Positions 17,066 to 26,000 of a stretch of DNA of 64,000 bases are shown here, piece by piece (within the stretch, counting starts at the first letter, position 1; the number at the start of each line of letters is the position of its first letter). The notes under the pieces are model-generated. The model had not been told where the DNA came from and searched no databases. It saw only the letters and a list, made by a program, of their open reading frames with translations. The stretch spans positions 1 through 64,000 of the forward strand of contig NZ_VOSM01000006.1 in NCBI RefSeq assembly GCF_007997015.1, written 5' to 3'. The translations under genes and the position numbers were made by a program. Origin of the DNA: Lujinxingia vulgaris. Lineage in GTDB: Bacteria; Myxococcota_A; Bradymonadia; Bradymonadales; Bradymonadaceae.

Positions 17066-20000
17066 ATGCAAGATATTCGGTCGACGGATAAAGTTCAGGT
17101 TTTTGTTTATTTTCAATCGGTTGCGTCTGGGTCTGGTGCGGAGGTCGAAGCCAGGGAGGCCGGAGCGAGCGTGGTGTGGCTGTCGCGGGAGGCGGCTGGA
17201 GCGCGGCTGGAACCTCGTGATTGGGGGAGGGTTGAGCCGGGCGATGATGTCGGCGGGTGGTGCGATGTGTCGGGGGTTGTGCTGGCGTGCGAACATCGTT
17301 TCGACGACGACGCGTTGCGTCGTAAAGTGCAATTTGCAAAAGGTGCGGGGTTGCGGGTCTGGGTGGAGGTGTGTTCGGTCGAGGAGGCTGCAGTCGCCGC
17401 TGACCTGGGGGCAGATGGGGTGGTGATCTGCGGGTTGGAGGCCGGGGGGCTTTGCGGGGAAGAGTCGGGGCTGGTGTTGCTGGGGCGAGTGCGTGGTGAG
17501 GTGGGTGTGCCGGCGGTGGTGCGGGGGGCGATGGGGCCGGATACGGCGGCGGCGGTGATGGTGGCGGGGGCGTCGGGGTATGTGCTGGAGGAGGCGTTGT
17601 GGTTGTGTGAGGGGATGGCGCCTTCGTCGGAGGCGGTGAAGGTGCTTGAGCGGGTGGGGGCAACCGATACGCGTTGTCTGGGGGTTGTGGTGGGGGCGCG
17701 TTATCGGGCGTGGTCCTTGCTGGCGACGCGGCCGACGCGGGAGCTGGCTGCGCGCGAGATCGCGTATGTCGATCAGGAGCAGGAGGGAGGGGCGCGGGCC
17801 TATCTGGAAGAGGTGCGATCGCGTCGGTTTGAGCGCTGGGAGGCGATCGATCCGAAGCGCGAGTTGTGGCCGATGGGGCAGGGCGGGGCGCTGGCGAGGG
17901 TGTTTCGTGAGCGTTACGGCAGCGTGGGGGCGGCGGTGCGTGGGGTGCGCGAGCATGTGATGGGGGTGATGGGGGCGTTGGTCGACGACTTTCCGCTGGC
18001 CGAGGGTCAGGGGGTGGCTCGCGTTAACGGGACGCGGCTGCCGATCCATCAGGGGCCGATGGCTCAGGTGAGTGATACTCCCGAGTTTGCCCGGGCGGTG
18101 GTGGATGCCGGGGCGCTGCCCTGGCTTGCGCTGGGCAATATGCCGACTGACGTCGCTTGCCGGGTGATCGGATCGACGGCGCAGTGTCTGGGCGATGCGC
18201 CGTTCGGGGCGGGGATCATCGGGCTTGAGGCCAACCCGTATCGGGATGCGCATATCGATGAGATGGCGACGATGTCCAGGAAACGCGGGAACTTCCTGGG
18301 GTTGGTGGCCGCCGGGAGCGCCGAGCAGGCGATGGTGTTGGAGGGGCAGGGCGTGCCGACCTATCTGCATACGCCGACGCCCGGGGTGCTGGAGGCGGCG
18401 CTTAAACAGGGGCAGCGCCGCTTTATCTGGGAGGGATCGGAAGCCGGGGGGCATGTGGGCACGCTGGGGGCGCTGGCGCTGTGGCAGATGGGGGTGATTG
18501 CGGTTGAGGAAGCGCTGGCGTCGGGGGTTGAGCCGTCGGAGGTTGCGGTGGTGGTGGCCGGGGGAATCAGCAGCGCGGCGAGCGCGGCGGCGGCTGCGGC
18601 GATGCTCTTCGGGTTGCATCGGTGCGGGGTGGCGGTGGGGATTCAGATGGGGACGGCGTACTTGATGTGCCGGGAGGCCGTGGAGAGCGGGGCGGTGAGT
18701 CGGACTTATCAGGAGGTCGCGCGACGATCGGCTGGCACCGTGATCATGGGGGAGTCGGTCAATACGCCGACGCGGGTGTTGATGAGTCCGGCGGCGCGAC
18801 GTGTGCTGGCGCGGGAGGTGGAGCGCTTAAAGGAGGGGGTGAAACTCAGCGAGCGAAAGCACCTCTATGAGCGCGACAACCTGGGAGGGTTGCGGGCGGC
18901 GGCGAAGTCCGAGCGGATCGCGGAGGTGCTGGCTGAGGGCGGGGCGCGCTTTGAGCAGCTGAGTGAGGAGGAGCAGCTTGAGAGCGGTCTTTTTCACTGC
19001 GGGCAGGGGGTGCGCTTGTGCGCGGCGGACTCGATCGATGCGTTGCACTGGGAGGTAAGTGAGGTGGCCAGGCGCTGGGCGCAGGAGCGGTGGGCGTGGT
19101 GCCAGGCTCCCGAACAGAGCGAGGCGATCGTGTCGGGTGCCAGGCAATCGGACGCGAGGACTGTGCCGGGTGCCAGGCCATCGGGCGAGAGGATTGTGCC
19201 GGGTGCCAGGCCCTCGGGCGAGGGGATGGTGTCGGGTGCCAGGCCCTCGGACGAGGCGATGGTGCCGGGTGCCAGGCCCTCGGACGAGGCGATGGTGGCG
19301 AGTGTTTCGACGAGGTGCCAGGCAATCGAACAGGGCGAAGATCTGAAATCGATACAGCGAGAGGGGATGACGATGGTTGAGCGTAAGAATGGCGTGATGG
19401 TCGATGGGGATCGGGCGGTGGCGATTGTGGGCATCGGCGCGAAGATGCCCGGGGCGCTGAGTGCGGCGAAGTTCTGGGAGAATATTCTCTTCGGGGTCTC
19501 GGCCATTAAAGAGGTGCCGGCGGACCGGTGGGATCCGGCGCTTTATTTCGATGAAGATCCCAATGCGCCGGATAAGACCTACAGCAAGATCGGGGGGTGG
19601 ATTGAGGGCTTTGAGTTTGATCGGCGTCGCTTTCGGATGCCGCCCAGGGTGGTGGCCAGTGTGGATCCGACGCAGCTTTTGTGCCTGGAGGCGGTGCACG
19701 AGGCGCTGGAGGATGCGGGGTATCTGGAAAAAGAGTTTAAGCGGGATCGTTGCGCGGTGATTCTGGGGAACGCGCTGGGGGGGGATCTGCGGGATGATTC
19801 GACGCTGCGGATCCTCTATCCGAAGATGGATCAGGCGCTGCGGGGGGCATTGATGGCGCTGTCTTCAAGTGCGCTGAGTGGGGCGCAGCGCGAGGCGCTT
19901 CTGGCCGAGGTGGAGGCGCGTTTTAAGGGGGAGCTCGGGGAGGTGAGCGAGGACTCGATGCCCGGGGAGCTGGCGAATGTGATCGCCGGTCGCGTGGCGC

Positions 20001-23000
20001 AGGTCTTCGATCTGCGCGGGCCAAATTTTGTGACGGATGCGGCGTGTGCGTCGAGTCTGGCGGCGGTTGAGGCCGGGGTCCGAGGCTTGAGAAGCGGGGA
20101 GTACGATATGGTGGTGTGCGGCGGCGCCGACCGCACGATGGGGCCGACGAGTTTTGTGAAATTTTCGAAGATCGGAGCGCTCTCGCCCGATGGGTCGCGG
20201 CCTTTTGATCAGGGAGCGAACGGTTTTGTGATGGGGGAGGGAGCCGGAATTCTGGTGCTCAAGCGCTTGAGTGATGCGATCGAATATGGGGACTCGATCT
20301 ATGCGGTGATTCGCGGGGTGGGAGGCTCAAGTGATGGGAAGGGCAAGGCGATTACCGCGCCGAACCCGGACGGGCAGCGCCGCGCGCTGGACCGAGCGTA
20401 TGAAGACGCGGGGTTTGGGCCGCGCTCGGTGAGTTTGTTTGAGGCGCACGGGACGAGCACGCCGGTGGGGGATCCGACGGAAGTTGCCAGCCTGCGCGCG
20501 GCGCTCGGCGAGGATCGGGGCGACTGGGCCGCGGAGCGGGTGGCGCTGGGGAGCGTCAAGTCGATGATCGGGCATCTGAAGTCGGCGGCGGGAGCGGCCG
20601 GGATGATCAAGGCGGCGATGGCGCTCAAACACAGGGTGTTGCCGCCGACGCTGGGGGTGGAGCGGGCGAACCCGGCGCTGGAGTTAGAGGGGACGCGGCT
20701 CAAGCTGCAGACCGAGGCGCAGCCCTGGGAGGTGTTTGATGGGCAGGTGCGGCGGGCGGGGGTGAGCGCGTTTGGGTTCGGGGGGACGAATTTCCATGTG
20801 GTGTTGGAGGAGTATCGGCCCGGGCGGAGCGTGCCGGGTGCCAGGCAACCGTACATGGGTGCTGAGGTTGGATCGGGTGCCAGGCAACCGTACATGGGTG
20901 CGGAAGCCGGATCGGGTGCCAGGCACTCGGACATGCGAGGTGAACCGGGATCGGGTGCCAGGCACTCGGACATGGGAGGTGATCTTGGATCGGGTGCCAG
21001 GCACTCGGACATGGGAGGTGATCTTGGATCGGGTGCCAGGCACTCGGACATGCGAGGTGATCTTGGATCGGGTGCCAGGCATTCGAACGAGGGCGTTCTC
21101 GGGTTGAGTGCAGCATCGGTGGGGGAGTTGGAGGTCGTGATCGATGACGTGATGGAGCGTCTTGCGCGCGGTGGCATGGTAGCGGTTGCTCCGTGGTGTT
21201 TGCCGCTTGATGGCGAGGAGGCTGGCGAGCGACCTGGTGAGGTTCAGGAGGGCGTGCGGCTGGCGGTGGCCTTTGGCGATGTGCAGGAGTTGCAAGAGCG
21301 GTTGGAGCGCGCAAAGCGTGCGGCGACTCGCAAGAAGGGCTGGAAGGTGCTGGCTAACCAGGGGATCGTGCTTGGCGAGTCCCCGGTGGGTGGGAAGCTG
21401 GCGATGCTCTTTCCCGGGCAGGGCACGCAGTACCTGGGGATGCTCTCGGCGCTCAAAGAGCGCTTCGAGGTGGTGCGTCGCACCTTTGAGGAGGCCGATG
21501 AGGTGATGATGCATGTGATCGGGCGCCGGCTCAGTGAGGTGATCGACCCGGGAGCGCTGGAGGGAGCTGAGGCTGAGCGCGCGGCGTTCGAGGCGCTGAC
21601 GCAGACCGAGATCACCCAGCCTGCGGTGCTGACCGCGGATATCGCGTTGTATCGCCTGCTCGGTGAGTTGGGGATTCGGCCGCAGATGGTCGCCGGGCAT
21701 AGCCTCGGGGAGTACGGGGCGTGTGTGGCGGCGGGGATCATGAGCTTTGCGGACGCGCTGCGCACGGTGGCCGCGCGGGGAACGGAGATGGCCAAAGTTA
21801 CGCCGATGAACGGTGATACCGGGTTGATGGCCGGGGTGAGCGCGCCGGTGGAGGTGGTGCAGCCGGTGCTCGATCGCATCGATGGGTATGTGGTCTGCGC
21901 GAACATCAACTGTCCGACGCAGACGATCATCGCGGGGTTGAGTGAGCCGGTGCGTCAGGCTGTGAGACTGTTTGAGGAGATGGGGCTTCAGGCGCCGCTT
22001 CTGCCGGTGAGTCACGCTTTTCATACGGAGGTGGTTGCCGCGGCCAGCGGTCCCTTGCGGCGGCATCTTGGGAATATTGAGGTGCGTGCGCCGCAGGTAC
22101 CGATCCTGACCAACGTGACCGGCGGGTATTACCCCTCGGTGGCGGGCTGTGAGGATGCGATTCGCGATCTGCTCTCCGAGCAGGTGGCCGCTCCGGTGCA
22201 ATTTATCAGGGTGATTGAGACGATGTACGCAGGGGGAGCGCGTGCGTTTGTGGAGGTGGGGCCCAAGCGGGCGCAGGCCTCCTTTGTGGGGAGCATTCTG
22301 GAGGGGAGGCCGCACCTTTCGTTGCATACGAACCATCCGAAGAAGGGGGATGTGGCGTCGCTCTATGAGGCGTTGGCGGGGATGTGGGCGGCGGGAGTGT
22401 GGCGGCCGGGTGAGGCGCGCGTTAGTGATGTCGAGATGCCAGGCCATCGTGCAGACGCGGTGCCAGGCAGTCGTGCAGACGAGGTGCCAGGCAGTCGTGC
22501 AGACCGGGTGCCAGGCAGTCGTGCAGACGAGGTGCCAGGCAGTCGTGCAGATGTAGTGTCCGGGGATGCGACGTCGCCTGCAGTCGATCGAGCGTCGATC
22601 GATGCAGAGCTTATGCGCGTGCTGTGCGAGCAGACGGGCTATGAGGCCGAAGAGATCGAGGTCGACTATGAGCTGGAGGCGGATCTCGGGGTCGATACGG
22701 TCAAACAGGCCGAGATCATGGCGCAGGTGCGCGAGCTTTATGGTCTGGAACGGGATGAGAGTTTTCGTCTCTCGGAGTATCCGACGTTGAGGCGCATGGG
22801 GGATTATGTGGCGGAGCGTGTGGGGATGATGGGGGATGGTGCGGTGCCAGGCCATCGTACAGCCGCGGTGCCAGGCAGTCGTGCAGCCGCGGTGCCAGGC
22901 CATCGTGCAGCCGCGGTGCCAGGCAGTCGTGCAGCCGCGGTGCCAGGCCATCGTGCAGACCGGGTGCCAGGCCATCGTGCAGACGTGGTGCCAGGCCATC

Positions 23001-26000
23001 GTACAGAGTCACGCGCTGCCACGATCGATGCGACTCCCAACAATGCGGGGCGCGCTGCGACCTTCGATCACGTCGATGCCAGCGCTCTCATGGAAAAGGA
23101 CGCGACGCCGCTTGACGGAGTTGTGCCTTACCAGCCGGCACGTCACGCGGTGGCGGCCGATGTTGAAATCTCGGGATGTGCGGTGGGGCTTCCGGGAGAA
23201 GGGGCGATCTTCAGGCGGCATGCCATCGATGAGCTCCTGGCCGGCAAAAATATGATCGGGCAGGTGCCGGTGAAAGCGCGTGAGGCGATGGTCGGAAATC
23301 GCATCGTGCGCTTGCAGAAACATGAGGGAGGCGGCGGCGAGATGCGCCCCGTTACCGATATGGCCGAGGTCATCAAACTCGCCGGCCTCGGAGACGACTT
23401 TGATCTGGAGGAGTGGGGAGTGCCGGAGCGGCTGCGGGCCTCGCTCGATCGTACCAGTCAGCTTGCGTTTGCCGCGGGCTTTGAGGCGCTGCGTGATGCC
23501 GGGTTGCCGCTGGTGCCGCGCTACCGGGAGACGACCACCGGCAAACGCGTGACCACCGGCTGGACGCTGCCCGAGGCGGTGGGGCGAGAGACGGGGGTGA
23601 TCTTTGCGTCGGCCTTTGCCGGGCAGGACGCGTTGATCGAGGAGCTTCGGGCGCAGGCAAGCGACGATTACCAGTTTAATCACCGCTTCTTGCTCCTGGT
23701 GCTGGGGATTGCGAACTCGCGTTTTGCCGAGTTTGTGGGCGCGCGCGGTCCGAATACGAAGATCAACAATGCGTGTGCGTCGACGACCACCGCGGTGGGC
23801 ATGGCGCAGGATTGGATTCGCTGCGGGCGTTGCAAGCGGGTGCTGATTCTGTCGGCCGATGAGGCCAGCGGCAGCACGTTGATGGAGTGGATCGGAAGCG
23901 GTTTTCTGGCCACCGGCGCGGCGACCACCGAGAGCGATGTGAGTCGGGCGGCGCTCCCCTTCGACAGGCGTCGCCACGGCATGATCATCGGCATGGGTGC
24001 GCTCTCACTGGTGGTGGAGAAGGCGGGGCTGGCCGAGGCCCGGGGCATTGAGCCCATCGCCGATGTGCTGGCCACGCGTTTTGTGAACAGCGCCCATCAC
24101 CCCACGCGTCTCGATGTTGATCATATCGCTGGCGAGGTTTCCGGATTGGTCGACGAGGTGGAGCAGCGCTTTGGTGTGCAGCGAGCGGTGATCGCCGATC
24201 GCACGGTGTTCATCTCGCATGAGACCTACACGCCGGCGCGGGGCGGGAGCGCGTCGGCGGAGATCGCCGCGCTGCGGCGCACCTTTGGCGAGCAGTCCAA
24301 TCGGGTGGTGATCGCCAACACCAAGGGCTTTACCGGACATGCGATGGCCGCCGGCATTGAGGATGTGCTGGCGATGAAGGTTCTGCAGCGCCAGGTGGTG
24401 CCGCCGATTGCGAATTTCGAGGAGCCCGATCCGGAGCTCGGGGATCTGAGGTTGAGTCAGGGCGGGAGCTACCCGGTGGACTATGCGCTGCGGCTGGCCG
24501 CGGGTTTTGGCAGCCAGCTGGCGCTGGCGCTCTTCAGGTACCGGGCGCGTCGGGAGCAGCGGGTCTTCGATCCGGCGCGCTACCGCAGGTGGCTGGGGGA
24601 GGTGAGCGGGGCTGCGAGCTATGAGCTGGAGGTGGCGTCGCGCGTGTTGCGGTTGCGGCCGGTACAGCCGGAGGATCGGCCGCCCGGAGCGCGCGAGCCG
24701 CATAAGGGGGCAGATGCGATTCTGCCCGGGCTTCCCATGCCGGCACCTGGCGGGGTTGGAGGGGGGGCGCCGGCGCAGGCGATAAAGTCGTCTGCGGAGG
24801 TGTTCAACGGAGCTTCGGCGACGTCGATGCCGGCGCCCGATGAGACGCGTCGGCCGGCGCCGGGGCTTGTGGCCGGGGCGCAGAACTCGTCTTTTGCGAT
24901 GCGACCGGTGGCCATTGAGGCTGTGGGCGGCGAGGCGATTGATGTGTTGCGCTTGCAGCGGGAGCTTCGCCACCGGGTGGTGGCGCTGGTGGGGGGGCCG
25001 GTGCTGGTGGCCGAGCTTTTTGCCCGCACACTGCGCCATTTTGGGGCGCAGGTGGTGCGCCTGGCCAGCGACCGGCGTCGGGGACCACTCGATGAGGCCG
25101 GGGTCGACTTGAGCGATGAGGCGATGCTGCTCGCCGTCTTTAAGGAGCGTCGGGTTGACGCGGTGATCAATCTTCTGGGCGTGGCCGGGGCGCAGGAAGA
25201 TGCCGACGAGGTGTACTGGGCGGCGCGCCAGACTTTTCATGTGGCGCGGGCGTTTGAGGCCTATCACGCGGATCGGGTGCCAGGCACTGCGGCGGAAGTT
25301 CAAGAAGCCGGGGTGCCAGGCACTGCGGCGGAAGTTCAAGAAGCCGGGGTGCCAGGCACTGCGGCGACTTTTATGAGCGTGACCATGATGGGGGGCTGTT
25401 TTGGTCTGAGTCCGGGATCGACACCGAGCGTTGCGGGGGGAGCGGTCAGTGGGTTTAGCAAGTCGCTGGCGCGTGAGTGGGAGTGGGCGCGGGTGAAGGT
25501 GGTGGATGTCGCCGGCGAAGAGTTCGATGAGCGGCTGGCCACCGAGGTGGTCTGGGAACTTGTGGAGGGTCGAAGCGACTGTGAGGTGGGGCTTGCGGGA
25601 GGTTTGAGTCACCGCCCGGTGGTGCTTGAGGCTTCCGATCTTCTTGAGACTCCCAATGTGCATCAGGCGCCGGGGCCCGACGCGGTGATTCTAGTGACGG
25701 GCGGGGGGCGTGGGATCACCGCGGAGGTCTGTGTCGATCTGGCGCGCCGCTTTAAGTGTGCGCTGGCGCTGGTGGGGCGCACACCGCTTACGCATCCCGA
25801 TCCGCTGCGAGTGGATCTGAAGGCGGAGCGGGCGCGCATCAAGGAGGCGCTCAAGGCCTCCGGGGAGCGCGCCACGCCGGTGGCGGTGCGGCAGAAGTTG
25901 CGGCCGCTGGAGGCCCAGCGGGAGATCGTCACCAACCTAGAGAGGATGCGAGATGCTGGCGCGCGCGCCGAGTATTTCAGCTGTGATGTGGCCGACGCCG

